Of a DNA stretch of 26,766 nucleotides, positions 1 through 6,464 are shown piece by piece. A model generated the notes under the pieces. That model had not been told where the DNA came from, searched no databases, and was given only the letters and a program-made list of their open reading frames with translations. The stretch covers positions 1 through 26,766 of the forward strand of contig DATLYF010000058.1 of the NCBI GenBank assembly GCA_035575095.1, read 5' to 3'. Within the stretch, counting starts at the first letter, position 1, and the number at the start of each line of letters is the position of its first letter. The position numbers and the translations under genes are program-made. This stretch comes from DATLYF01 sp035575095 (GTDB lineage: Bacteria > Pseudomonadota > Gammaproteobacteria > Competibacterales > Competibacteraceae).

Positions 1-312
1 GGTGACCTCACCGCGGGCATCGTCGAGCACCTTGCCGTGCTCGGCGGTGATCAGTGCCGCCAGGCGGTCGGCATTGGCCTCCAGCAGCTCCCGGAACTTG
101 TACAGAACGCGCGCGCGGCGCAGCGGCGGAGTCGCCGCCCAGGCCGGGAAAGCCGCCTGGGCGGCGGCCACCGCCTCGTTGACTTCAGTCTCGGTCGCCA
201 GCGGCAGGATACCGGTCTGTTCACCAGTGGCCGGGTTGTAGACCGGACTGGTGCGTGAACTCTGGCCATCCACAGGGCGGCCGTTGATGTAGTGGGGGAT
301 CATTTGGGGCAT
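1..312 (-). CDS. mmsA: CoA-acylating methylmalonate-semialdehyde dehydrogenase, N-terminal part (runs off the window)
   Basis: MmsA oxidises methylmalonate or malonate semialdehyde with NAD+ and CoA to propionyl-CoA or acetyl-CoA, in valine and beta-alanine breakdown. Only the first 104 codons are visible; the gene continues past base 1. The protein begins MPQMIPHYINGRP and shows the family's N-terminal pattern: the INGR strand, SPVYNPATGE, then a helical stretch ending ITAEHGKVLDDARGEV, which matches MmsA rather than generic aldehyde dehydrogenases. The catalytic cysteine lies beyond the window. The start is set by a GGAGAAG ribosome site about 8 bases upstream. It lies 29 bases after the stop of the upstream aminotransferase gene on the same strand, so the two are very likely one operon: transamination makes the semialdehyde that MmsA consumes. 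Confidence 0.9.
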   Translation of the reverse strand, partial: MPQMIPHYINGRPVDGQSSRTSPVYNPATGEQTGILPLATETEVNEAVAAAQAAFPAWAATPPLRRARVLYKFRELLEANADRLAALITAEHGKVLDDARGEVT

Positions 313-341
313 GACGGTCTTCTCCGACACTCAAGTAGTAC

Positions 342-1673
342 TCAGGGCAGGGTGCGCAGCACGTCCGCCAGGGTGCCGAACAGCTGGTCGATGTGACTCT
401 TCTCGATGATCAGCGGCGGCGACAGGGCGATGATGTCGCCGGTGGTGCGGATCAAGGCCCCCTTCTCATAGCAGCGCAGGAAGGCCTCGAAGGCGCGTGC
501 GCTGGGCTTGCCCTGGATGGGCTCCAGCTCGATACCGGCAATCAGACCCAGGTTGCGCAGGTCGATGACATGGGGCAGACCCTTGAGGGAGTGCACCGCG
601 TCTTCCCAGTAGGCGGAGAGTTCGGCGGCGCGCTGGAACAACCCCTCGTCGCGGTACACGTCCAGGGTGGCCAGACCAGCGGCACAGGCGAGCGGGTGAC
701 CAGAGTAAGTGTAGCCGTGAAACAGTTCGATAGCGTTTTCCGGCCCCTGCATGAAGGCATCGTAGATCCCCTTGCGCACGAACACCGCGCCCATGGGCAC
801 TGTACCGTTGGTCAAGCCCTTGGCGGTGGTCACCATATCGGGCAGCACGTCGAAGTACTCGGTGGCGAAGCTCGCGCCGAGGCGGCCGAAGCCGGTGATG
901 ACCTCGTCGAAGATCAGCAGGATGCCGTACTTGTCGCAGATCTCGCGCAGCCGCTGCAGATAGCCCTTGGGCGGGATCAGTACGCCGGTGGAGCCGGCCA
1001 CCGGCTCGACGATGACCGCGGCGATGGTCGAGGCGTCATGCAAGGCGACGATGCGCTCCAGCTCGTCGGCCAGGTGCGCACCCCACTCGGGCTGCCCGCG
1101 CGAGAAAGCGTTCTTCTCCAGGTTGTGGGTATGGGGCAGGTGATCCACGCCGTTCAGCATGGGACCAAAGAACTTGCGGTTATTGACGATGCCGCCCACG
1201 GAGATGCCGCCGAAGCCGACGCCGTGGTAGCCGCGCTCACGGCCGATCAGACGGGTGCGGGCACCCTCGCCGCGCACGCGGTGATAGGCGAGAGCGATCT
1301 TCAGAGCGGTATCCACCGACTCCGAGCCGGAGTTGGTATAGAACACGTGGTCGAGATCGCCGGGCAGCATTTCCGCCAGCCGGGTCGCCAGGCGGAAGGC
1401 GTCCGGATGGCCCATCTGGAACGCGGGAGCATAGTCCAGCGTGGCCACCTGCCGCTGCACTGCTTCGACGATCTTGGGATGGCGGTGGCCGGCGTTGACG
1501 CACCATAGGCCGGCGGTGCCGTCCAGGATCTTCCGCCCGTCGCCGGAGGTGTAATACATCCCCTCGGCGGCTACCAGCATGCGCGGATGGGCCTTGAACT
1601 GGCGGTTGGCGGTGAACGGCATCCACAGGGCATTCAAATCGAGCTGCTGATCCATCGGCTTGGCGCTGGACAT
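342..1673 (-). CDS. Beta-alanine/omega-amino acid:pyruvate aminotransferase (class III, PLP)
   Basis: A class III PLP aminotransferase of the omega-amino-acid:pyruvate (BauA/AptA) type, which moves the terminal amino group of beta-alanine or similar amines to pyruvate and yields a semialdehyde. About 443 residues, the usual family length. Visible landmarks are NALWMPFTANRQF near the N-terminus, the cofactor-phosphate segment FYTNSGSES, RGYHG, the PLP-binding aspartate in LLIFDEVITGFGR, and the Schiff-base lysine in TTAKGLTNG. Longer reading is possible upstream, but the ATG at 1673 has a GAGG ribosome site 9 bases away and gives the family's normal N-terminus. It heads an operon with mmsA and is divergent from a PuuR-like regulator; a palindrome sits between its likely -35 and -10 boxes. 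Exact amine substrate is not decided by sequence. Confidence 0.9.
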   Translation of the reverse strand: MSSAKPMDQQLDLNALWMPFTANRQFKAHPRMLVAAEGMYYTSGDGRKILDGTAGLWCVNAGHRHPKIVEAVQRQVATLDYAPAFQMGHPDAFRLATRLAEMLPGDLDHVFYTNSGSESVDTALKIALAYHRVRGEGARTRLIGRERGYHGVGFGGISVGGIVNNRKFFGPMLNGVDHLPHTHNLEKNAFSRGQPEWGAHLADELERIVALHDASTIAAVIVEPVAGSTGVLIPPKGYLQRLREICDKYGILLIFDEVITGFGRLGASFATEYFDVLPDMVTTAKGLTNGTVPMGAVFVRKGIYDAFMQGPENAIELFHGYTYSGHPLACAAGLATLDVYRDEGLFQRAAELSAYWEDAVHSLKGLPHVIDLRNLGLIAGIELEPIQGKPSARAFEAFLRCYEKGALIRTTGDIIALSPPLIIEKSHIDQLFGTLADVLRTLP

Positions 1674-1719
1674 TGGAGGCATCCTCGAGGCGGTGATAGT
1701 GAGTGAAGGAATCATTTTC

Positions 1720-1747
1720 AGTGTAGCATGCTCAATATATTGAGCAA
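1720..1747 (-). promoter_or_regulatory. Probable aminotransferase-mmsA promoter
   Basis: On the minus strand a TTGCTC (-35, bases 1747-1742) is separated by 16 bases from TACACT (-10, bases 1725-1720), about 47 bases before the aminotransferase ATG. The spacer contains most of the perfect palindrome at 1730-1745, the usual arrangement for repression by blocking RNA polymerase. Predicted by eye only. Confidence 0.5.
1730..1745. promoter_or_regulatory. Perfect 16-bp palindromic operator GCTCAATATATTGAGC
   Basis: GCTCAATATATTGAGC equals its own reverse complement. It lies between the two promoter boxes of the aminotransferase gene. A half copy (ATATTGAGC, 1921-1929) abuts the -10 of the divergent XRE-cupin gene. 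The likely ligand is that regulator, controlling the catabolic operon and itself; this is inferred from position. The rest of the 318-base divergent gap (1674-1991) shows no additional gene. Confidence 0.65.
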
Positions 1748-1916
1748 CCATTCTTGTAGAAAATTTTGAGCGCACTGCCTCGGCCGCGCTCCCGGGAATT
1801 CGCCGGACGGCGCCACGATCAGCCAGGAATCCACAGTAGGGCATGGCGTTGCCGGATGGTCAGGCGAGGCAGTGGGGGTGGGTGCCGCGCAGGATGGGCG
1901 AGGGGAGTAAGTTGTA

Positions 1917-1929
1917 TATAATATTGAGC
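1917..1929 (+). promoter_or_regulatory. -10 box and operator half-site of the XRE-cupin gene
   Basis: A consensus TATAAT (1917-1922) overlaps ATATTGAGC (1921-1929), identical to one arm of the 1730 palindrome. No good -35 is visible. Placement about 65 bases before the chosen start codon fits a self-regulated promoter. Confidence 0.5.
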
Positions 1930-1991
1930 GAGATTGGCAAATACCGTATGCGGTGTCACCCTGCGAGACCCGAAGAGCGGGAGCATGCTGG

Positions 1992-2549
1992 ATGGATGTG
2001 AATCACTTCGATATCGGTGAACGCCTGCGCACCCTGCGGGAATTCCACGGGCTGTCGCAACGCGCGCTGGCCAAGCGGGCAGGGGTAGCCAATGGCGTTA
2101 TCTCCATGATCGAGCAGAACCGGACCAGCCCTTCGGTGGCGACGCTGAAGAAGATCCTGGACGGCATTCCTCTGTCGCTTGCCGATTTCTTCACGCGGAA
2201 TCTTCCGGTGCAGGAGCCGGTGGTCTATCGCGCCGATGAGTTGCCGGAAATCGGCGCCGGCGGTTTTTCCTACCGCCAGGTGGGCAGCAATCTCAAGCAG
2301 CGCGCCATGCAGATCCTGCACGAGCGGATCGAACCCGGTGCCGACAGCGGCGGCGACATGCTCAGGCACGAAGCGGAAGAGGGCGGCGTGGTGATCCGCG
2401 GGCGCCTGGAGCTGACCGTAGGAGGACAGACCTATCTGCTCGGCCCCGGTGATGCCTATTACTTCGACAGCCGCCTGCCGCACCGCTTCCGCAATGTCGG
2501 CGACGAGATTTGCGAGATCGTCAGCGCCTGCACGCCACCCTCGGTCTGA
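1992..2549 (+). CDS. XRE-family regulator with C-terminal cupin (PuuR-like)
   Basis: A 185-residue transcription factor with the same length and layout as E. coli PuuR: an XRE helix-turn-helix at about residues 8-62 (LRTLREFHGLSQRALAKRAGVA, ISMIEQNRTSPS) and a small-molecule-binding cupin at about 110-180 (EEGGVVIRGRLELTVGG, LGPGDAYYFDSRLPHRF). Such proteins sense amines, amino acids or their catabolites and usually repress adjacent catabolic genes. ATG at 1992 has a GGGAG ribosome site 8 bases upstream; a GTG at 1953 would add 13 residues and is less convincing. It is divergent from the aminotransferase-mmsA operon, and the palindrome at 1730 with its half-site at 1921 are candidate targets. 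The ligand is probably an omega-amino acid or semialdehyde (inference). It ends 3 bases from the convergent KfrA-like gene. Confidence 0.9.
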   Translation: MDVNHFDIGERLRTLREFHGLSQRALAKRAGVANGVISMIEQNRTSPSVATLKKILDGIPLSLADFFTRNLPVQEPVVYRADELPEIGAGGFSYRQVGSNLKQRAMQILHERIEPGADSGGDMLRHEAEEGGVVIRGRLELTVGGQTYLLGPGDAYYFDSRLPHRFRNVGDEICEIVSACTPPSV

Positions 2550-2552
2550 AGC

Positions 2553-3545
2553 CTAGTTCGGCTCTTGGCTCGGCTGCCGGGTTGTCGCTGCGACGTCCTG
2601 CTGACGAATGGCCAGCTCCCGCTGTAGCGCGGCGCGCTCGGCCTTTTCCTGATACAGCTCCTGGGTCAGCGCGCGCATTTGCTCTTCCAGCTTCCGCTGC
2701 TTGTCGGACTCGCCGGCCAAACGCGCCTCCAGTTGCCGGGCGCGCTCTTCCAGTGCGCCCTGGAGCTGGCGCTGCTGGGATAGCTCTATTCGCAGCTGCT
2801 CGATCTGGCCCTGGAGCTGGGCTTCCCGGCTCCGCCACTGGCTGCGCTCGTCCTGGAAGGCTTTCAGCGCCTGCTGCCGCTCGACCCGCTCCCGATCCAG
2901 CACCTCCAGCCAGCGCGCTTCGGCTTTTTCACCGCGCTCGCGCTCCTGCAGCCAGCGCGCTTCGGCCTCGGAACGCTGCTGGTCGTATTCCGCCCGCTGT
3001 GCCTGCAGCCGGCTCTGGAAGTCAGCCTGGCGCTGCTCCAGCTCTGCCTGCAGCGCGGCGCTACGCTGCTCGCTGATCTGACTGGCCGTAATGGCTTCGC
3101 CAGCGCGAGCCCGTTCCCGCGCCAGACTGGCCTGCACCTCGCTCAACTGCTGCGCCTGCACTTGCAACTGACGGCGTAACTCATCGCGCTCCTGGGCTGT
3201 TCGCTCCAGTTCGCGCAAAACGGCATCGCGCTCCTCTCGGGCTTGGGCGGCCGTGCCTAGAGCCTCTTCCCGAAGCTGCTGGAAAGCCTGCTCCGCTTGT
3301 TGCAATGCCGTCTGCCAGAACGCTTCCACGGCTCCCTGCAGGGTCTCCGGCAGAGCAGTCGGGATGGCGTGGCTTGCAGCTTGCGCCAACTCCCGCTGCC
3401 AGCGCTTTAGATGCTCGGCGATCGTGGAGTTGCTGCCCGTACCGAGTAGTTGCCGTACTCGTTGGATAGAGGGCTGTTCCCCTAACTGGCAGAGTTCGAC
3501 CGCCGCGCGTTTCACATCTTCATAAGTGATACCGGGTCTGGCCAT
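2553..3545 (-). CDS. KfrA-like DNA-binding coiled-coil protein
   Basis: A 330-residue protein with a KfrA_N-type DNA-binding domain at about residues 1-60 (MARPGITYEDVKRAAVEL, PSIQRVRQLLGTGSNSTIAEHLKRW), then an almost unbroken coiled coil from about 75 to 320 rich in Gln, Glu, Arg and Ala. KfrA proteins are best known from plasmids, where they autoregulate by binding operators and help partition through long-coil self-association. This copy is chromosomal, divergent from a tyrosine recombinase gene and within 1.4 kb of dif. The shared AT-rich gap (3546-3712) holds its probable -10 (TATAAT on the minus strand, 3579-3574). A role in bridging, silencing or organising the dif region or controlling the recombinase is inferred, not shown. 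No signal peptide or membrane segment. Confidence 0.85.
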   Translation of the reverse strand: MARPGITYEDVKRAAVELCQLGEQPSIQRVRQLLGTGSNSTIAEHLKRWQRELAQAASHAIPTALPETLQGAVEAFWQTALQQAEQAFQQLREEALGTAAQAREERDAVLRELERTAQERDELRRQLQVQAQQLSEVQASLARERARAGEAITASQISEQRSAALQAELEQRQADFQSRLQAQRAEYDQQRSEAEARWLQERERGEKAEARWLEVLDRERVERQQALKAFQDERSQWRSREAQLQGQIEQLRIELSQQRQLQGALEERARQLEARLAGESDKQRKLEEQMRALTQELYQEKAERAALQRELAIRQQDVAATTRQPSQEPN

Positions 3546-3558
3546 GGTGGACGCTCAA

Positions 3559-3585
3559 TGTAAACATAATTATATTATACGTAAT
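3559..3585 (-). repeat. Inverted dif-like sequence in the kfrA-recombinase gap
   Basis: Read on the minus strand this is ATTACGTATAA, a 5-base centre TATAA, then TTATGTTTACA. Against the dif site at 4895 the XerC-side arm matches 8/11 and the XerD-side arm 8/11, but the centre is 5 rather than 6 bases and the orientation is opposite. Part of the match is the AT-rich palindromic core, and it overlaps the probable kfrA -10. It may be a degenerate recombination site, an operator, or chance. Confidence 0.35.
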
Positions 3586-3638
3586 TTCATAAAACATTAA
3601 ATATCGTCGACAATTATCAAAAAATTCAAGATTACGCC

Positions 3639-3644
3639 TATAAT
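3639..3644 (+). promoter_or_regulatory. Probable -10 of the tyrosine recombinase gene
   Basis: TATAAT sits 68 bases before the chosen recombinase start, preceded by ATTACGCC. The oppositely oriented kfrA -10 has the similar context ATTACG-TATAAT on the minus strand, so the two divergent promoters are near mirror images and may be co-regulated. No strong -35 is visible. Confidence 0.45.
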
Positions 3645-3712
3645 CATGAAAAACTGGTGTTGTCTGCATAGAAGAGCTACACAAGCAGAGGAAGATGCAT
3701 CAGGAGCACGCC

Positions 3713-4891
3713 ATGACCATCGGCGATCTGCCGAAGCCTCTGGAACATCTGGTGCTGCCGCAGCACCTGGACGGTAGTCGTGGCAGCAACCGAGGGGTAG
3801 GGCGCTGCCAGTTGCAGGCCGCAAACGACCTGCAGGCGATCGAAGCCTGGCTCGGCGAATTTCGCGATTCCCCGCAGACCCTGCGGCATTACCGTAAGGA
3901 GGCGGAGCGGCTGTTGCTGTGGGCGCTGCTGGAGCGGGGCCAAGCGCTGTCCAGTCTGAATCGCGAGGATCTGCAGCAATACCAGGCGTTTCTGGCCGAT
4001 CCCCAGCCGCGCTGGCGCTGGTGCGGAGCGCGTGCGGAACGCTTCAGTCCGGCCTGGCGGCCGTTTCTTGGGCCATTGTCGGCCTCCAGCCGAAGAACCG
4101 CATTGCTGGTGCTGAATTCGCTGTTCAGCTATCTGGTAGAAGCCGGGTACCTGCAAGGCAACCCCATGACGTTGATGCGGCGTCGCAACAAAGGCGGCGA
4201 CCGCTCTGGATCACCCGGCATCGAGCGCTACCTGGAGCATTCCCAATGGCAAGCGCTGTTGGAGACCGTGGAGGCGCTGCCGCAAGACAGCCCGAGAGCG
4301 CTGGAGCACAAGGTGCGCAGCCGCTATCTGCTGGCGCTGCTGTACCTGTTGGGGCCGCGCATCAGTGAGGTCGCCAGCCATACCATGGCCAGCTTCGTGC
4401 AGATCCGTGGCCGCTGGTGGTGGCGGGTGCTGGGCAAGGGGCGAGCGCTGGCGCTGGTGCCAGTCAACCAGGACATGCTCCAGGCCTTGCGGGAGTATCG
4501 GATGTTCTATGGCTTGCCGCCGTTACCCGAGCCCGGCGAGCGGACGCCGCTGGTGCTGAGCTTGAAAGGCAGCCGCAGCATCGGGGCCAACATGATCCAT
4601 CGCACCATCAAGGCATTGTGCGCAATGGCGGCAGAGCGCCTGGCCCAGGACGACCCGCACCGGGCCGAGGCGCTGCGTCGTGCCTCAGCCCATTGGTTGC
4701 GACATACCAGCATCACCCATCAAGCCTACGCGGGAATCGCTCTGCACCATCTGCGGCGCAATGCGCGGCATGCCAAGCTGGATACCACAGGGCTGTATCT
4801 ACACGGGGATGAAGCGCGCTGGCATGCCGAGATGGAGAAGCATAGGCTGAACCATACGCAGCAAGAGGATGATGATGAAAGTAGCATATGA
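3713..4891 (+). CDS. Tyrosine recombinase/integrase adjacent to dif
   Basis: A 392-residue site-specific recombinase of the lambda-integrase/Xer superfamily. The catalytic set is complete: Arg216 in GPRISEV, Lys242 in LGKGR, His327 and Arg330 in HWLRH, His353 in RHAKLDTT and the nucleophile Tyr362 in GLYLH. The N-terminal SAM-like core-binding domain covers about residues 38-150. At 392 residues it is far longer than XerC/XerD (about 300), so it is not simply one of them. ATG 3713 is preferred over 3695 because AGGAG lies 7 bases before it. It is divergent from the KfrA-like gene, and its stop codon ends 3 bases before the dif site. It could belong to an element that uses dif, or be a resident terminus recombinase. 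Its acidic C-terminal tail is Asp/Glu rich. Confidence 0.9.
   Translation: MTIGDLPKPLEHLVLPQHLDGSRGSNRGVGRCQLQAANDLQAIEAWLGEFRDSPQTLRHYRKEAERLLLWALLERGQALSSLNREDLQQYQAFLADPQPRWRWCGARAERFSPAWRPFLGPLSASSRRTALLVLNSLFSYLVEAGYLQGNPMTLMRRRNKGGDRSGSPGIERYLEHSQWQALLETVEALPQDSPRALEHKVRSRYLLALLYLLGPRISEVASHTMASFVQIRGRWWWRVLGKGRALALVPVNQDMLQALREYRMFYGLPPLPEPGERTPLVLSLKGSRSIGANMIHRTIKALCAMAAERLAQDDPHRAEALRRASAHWLRHTSITHQAYAGIALHHLRRNARHAKLDTTGLYLHGDEARWHAEMEKHRLNHTQQEDDDESSI
3795..3802 (+). other. KOPS-like FtsK-orienting octamer GGGTAGGG
   Basis: The nearest such octamer left of dif, on the + strand and so pointing right toward dif. It lies inside the recombinase gene. Others left of dif: 345-352 and 2077-2084 (both GGGCAGGG, + strand). 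Confidence 0.55.
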
Positions 4892-4894
4892 AGT

Positions 4895-4922
4895 GTTTCG
4901 CATAATGTATATTATGTTAAAT
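4895..4922 (+). other. dif: dif site (XerCD chromosome-dimer resolution site)
   Basis: Twenty-eight bases made of the XerC arm GTTTCGCATAA, the 6-base centre TGTATA and the XerD arm TTATGTTAAAT. Centre and XerD arm are identical to E. coli dif; the XerC arm differs at two outer bases (E. coli GGTGCGCATAA). dif is normally single copy at the terminus, where XerC/XerD activated by FtsK resolve chromosome dimers. Support from context: GGGNAGGG motifs change strand here, and a Tus homologue is 8 kb away. Confidence 0.95.
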
Positions 4923-5011
4923 AACAAATTTATGAAGCCGAAATTCACAGGACGCTGATCAACGGTCATTCCAGCACTATGCTTGGGGTGTATAGCGGGC
5001 CGCAGGTGTCT

Positions 5012-5266
5012 ATGCCCATGATCCGCTCCCTTCTCTTCGCCGCACTCGCCATATCTTCGTTGGCCCAGGCGCAGATGGCGCCCGACCTCGAAGGGATAAA
5101 TGCCCAGATCCCGGCTGCCGGGAGCGGGATACAGCGGCTCGTCGATATGGATAGACGGCTGAAGCAACTCGAGGAAGAAAACAAGAAACTCCGGGAGATC
5201 ATCGAGCTGCAGGAGCAAAAGATCTCGATTCTTGAGAAGCAGGTGGCGGAAAAGAATGGCCAGTAG
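5012..5266 (+). CDS. Small secreted coiled-coil protein, unknown function
   Basis: I do not recognise this 84-residue protein. It starts MPMIRSLLFAALAISSLAQA, a typical Sec signal peptide with cleavage likely after AQA, then a linker and a charged coiled coil from about residue 45 to the end (DRRLKQLEEENKKLREII, then QEQKISILEKQVAEK). No lipobox cysteine is present, so it is probably a soluble periplasmic or peptidoglycan-near protein. The start is uncertain between ATG 5012 and ATG 5018; an AGGTG lies just upstream. It overlaps the next gene by 11 bases, implying translational coupling and probably a partnership with that membrane protein. First gene right of dif. Confidence 0.65.
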   Translation: MPMIRSLLFAALAISSLAQAQMAPDLEGINAQIPAAGSGIQRLVDMDRRLKQLEEENKKLREIIELQEQKISILEKQVAEKNGQ

Positions 5267-5726
5267 AGACCTTGCCGCAATCGATCAGGAACTCGCGCAG
5301 AAGAAGGCCGAGCTCAGCGCCATCCAGCAGGTTGGTGGCCCTGCCCCGCAGCAGACGTGGTGGTCGACGCAGAATGCCATGACCATGAGTGCCTCGGTTC
5401 TCGTGTTCGGCATCGTAATTTGCGGCCTTGCCGCATGGCTCATCAAGCGAGGCAAGAGCTCGGAATCCATCCTGAGAACCTTCGGGACCATCTTGATCAT
5501 CGTGTCGGCGCTATTCCTGGTGGTGGCAGGTTACAGTGATCAGCAGATCGCGCCGGTGATGGGGTTGCTGGGTACGATCGCGGGGTATCTGCTCGGAAAG
5601 TCCACCAGCGCGCATCCGGCCGGCAGCACTCCTGCGCCCTCTCCTTCGCCAGGGATGCCTACTGATAACCAGGGGTCGGGTGGTATCGGCACGAGTAGCC
5701 CTCCGCCGGCCAATACCGCTCCGTAA
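5256..5726 (+). CDS. Small membrane protein, unknown function
   Basis: A 156-residue protein I cannot name. Residues 1-27 are a polar helix (RDLAAIDQELAQKKAELSAI); then come two clear hydrophobic segments (ASVLVFGIVICGLAAWLI and ILRTFGTILIIVSALFLVVA), a third weaker one (IAPVMGLLGTIAGYLLG), and a Pro/Ser/Gly-rich tail of about 40 residues. ATG 5256 follows GGCGGAAAAGA and overlaps the stop of the upstream secreted coiled-coil gene, so the pair is co-translated. The layout resembles small phage or envelope accessory proteins, but no motif identifies a function. Confidence 0.65.
   Translation: MASRDLAAIDQELAQKKAELSAIQQVGGPAPQQTWWSTQNAMTMSASVLVFGIVICGLAAWLIKRGKSSESILRTFGTILIIVSALFLVVAGYSDQQIAPVMGLLGTIAGYLLGKSTSAHPAGSTPAPSPSPGMPTDNQGSGGIGTSSPPPANTAP
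5339..5346 (-). other. KOPS-like FtsK-orienting octamer GGGCAGGG
   Basis: The nearest such octamer right of dif, on the minus strand and so pointing left toward dif. Others on the minus strand start at 6017, 10239, 10914, 13605, 13824, 14581, 22268, 23048, 23207 and 25755; two exceptions on + are at 17323 and 19849. Confidence 0.55.
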
Positions 5727-5781
5727 ATCGACAAGCCCGCCTCGTGCAGGTTTGCGCATATCCCCTGCTCCATTTCAAGTG

Positions 5782-5798
5782 CACATTGTAAAAATGTG
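5782..5798. repeat. Inverted repeat CACATT-N5-AATGTG
   Basis: Perfect 6-base arms CACATT and AATGTG around GTAAA in the gap before the molybdopterin-fold gene. It could be an operator; no T-run follows, so it is not a clear terminator. Confidence 0.35.
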
Positions 5799-5849
5799 TC
5801 ACAGATCGCGTGGAAGCGGAGCCTCGCTCTGGTTGCTCATATGCAGTTA

Positions 5850-5861
5850 CGATATATATCG
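5850..5861. promoter_or_regulatory. Palindrome CGATATATATCG upstream of the sensor operon
   Basis: A perfect 12-base palindrome 52 bases before the start at 5913. Its TATATA could serve as a -10 with regulation by a palindrome-binding protein. Inferred from position only. Confidence 0.35.
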
Positions 5862-5912
5862 CGATCATCATCTTGGCTCTTATAGAACCATTCCCACAAA
5901 GGAGAGCCTTCC

Positions 5913-6464
5913 ATGCCTGATGCGTTGCTTGGTCTTGCTCCGTCGCGAATCCGCTTTTGCGCACTGCTGTTCGCGATATCCCTGCTGCCTTTACAGAGTC
6001 CAGGATCGGATACCGCCCTGCCCCAGCCGGTAAGCTTGCCGCCTCTGGAATCGACCGCGGTGGTGCTCACGGTAAGCACCGATCACGGCAGCAAGCGTTA
6101 CAGCCTGCCGCAAATCGAGGCTCTAGGCTTGTATCGGGTGACTACGTCGACCTTCTGGCCGGAAGACAATGGCACGTATGAGGGCGTACTGCTAGCGGCA
6201 CTATTGGCCGATGCCGGTCTTGCCGACGGCCCCGCGGTGCGGATTGCGGCCCTGGACGACTTTTCCCAGATCATCCCCCGGGAGGATTGGCAGCGCTGGC
6301 CATTGCTGTTGGCCACCCGCCGAGACGGCCAGCCCATGTCCATTCGCAACAAGGGGCCACTACGTCTCATCTATCCGCGGGACGCGGATTCTCGGCTCAG
6401 TGACCCTGCCTACCGACTGCGGTGGGTATGGATGGTCAATGCCATCGAGCCGGTGGCGCCTTGA
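5913..6464 (+). CDS. Periplasmic molybdopterin-binding-fold (sulfite-oxidase-like) sensor protein
   Basis: A 183-residue exported protein with an N-terminal signal sequence (RIRFCALLFAISLLPLQSPGSD) and a single domain resembling small oxidoreductase molybdopterin-binding (SUOX-fold) proteins: YSLPQIEALGLYRVTTSTFWP, the YEGVLLAALLADAGL segment and the closing WVWMVNAIEPV. Such stand-alone domains often lack the cysteine that ligates molybdenum in true sulfite oxidases, and I see no such cysteine in the mature part, so ligand sensing is more likely than catalysis. AAAGGAGAG 6 bases upstream fixes the start. The stop overlaps the likely TTG start of the GGDEF-EAL gene, so it probably supplies a periplasmic signal to that c-di-GMP enzyme. 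Confidence 0.75.
   Translation: MPDALLGLAPSRIRFCALLFAISLLPLQSPGSDTALPQPVSLPPLESTAVVLTVSTDHGSKRYSLPQIEALGLYRVTTSTFWPEDNGTYEGVLLAALLADAGLADGPAVRIAALDDFSQIIPREDWQRWPLLLATRRDGQPMSIRNKGPLRLIYPRDADSRLSDPAYRLRWVWMVNAIEPVAP

Noticed and set aside
393..1508. A long open frame on + opposite the aminotransferase gene
   Set aside because: It is the antisense of a clearly conserved aminotransferase, with no recognisable domain; an artefact of G+C-rich codons.
2510..3081. Open frames on + across the KfrA coiled coil
   Set aside because: Ala/Pro/Ser-rich shadow of a repetitive coiled-coil gene.
4869..4880. GATGATGATGAAAG near the recombinase end as a Ter-like site
   Set aside because: It matches only the GATGATG part, lacks the TATAAAA part and is acidic-codon coding sequence.
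3546..4922. Calling the recombinase plus flanks a proven Xer-exploiting mobile element
   Set aside because: The left dif-like sequence is degenerate, inverted and has a 5-base centre; no direct second dif copy was found.
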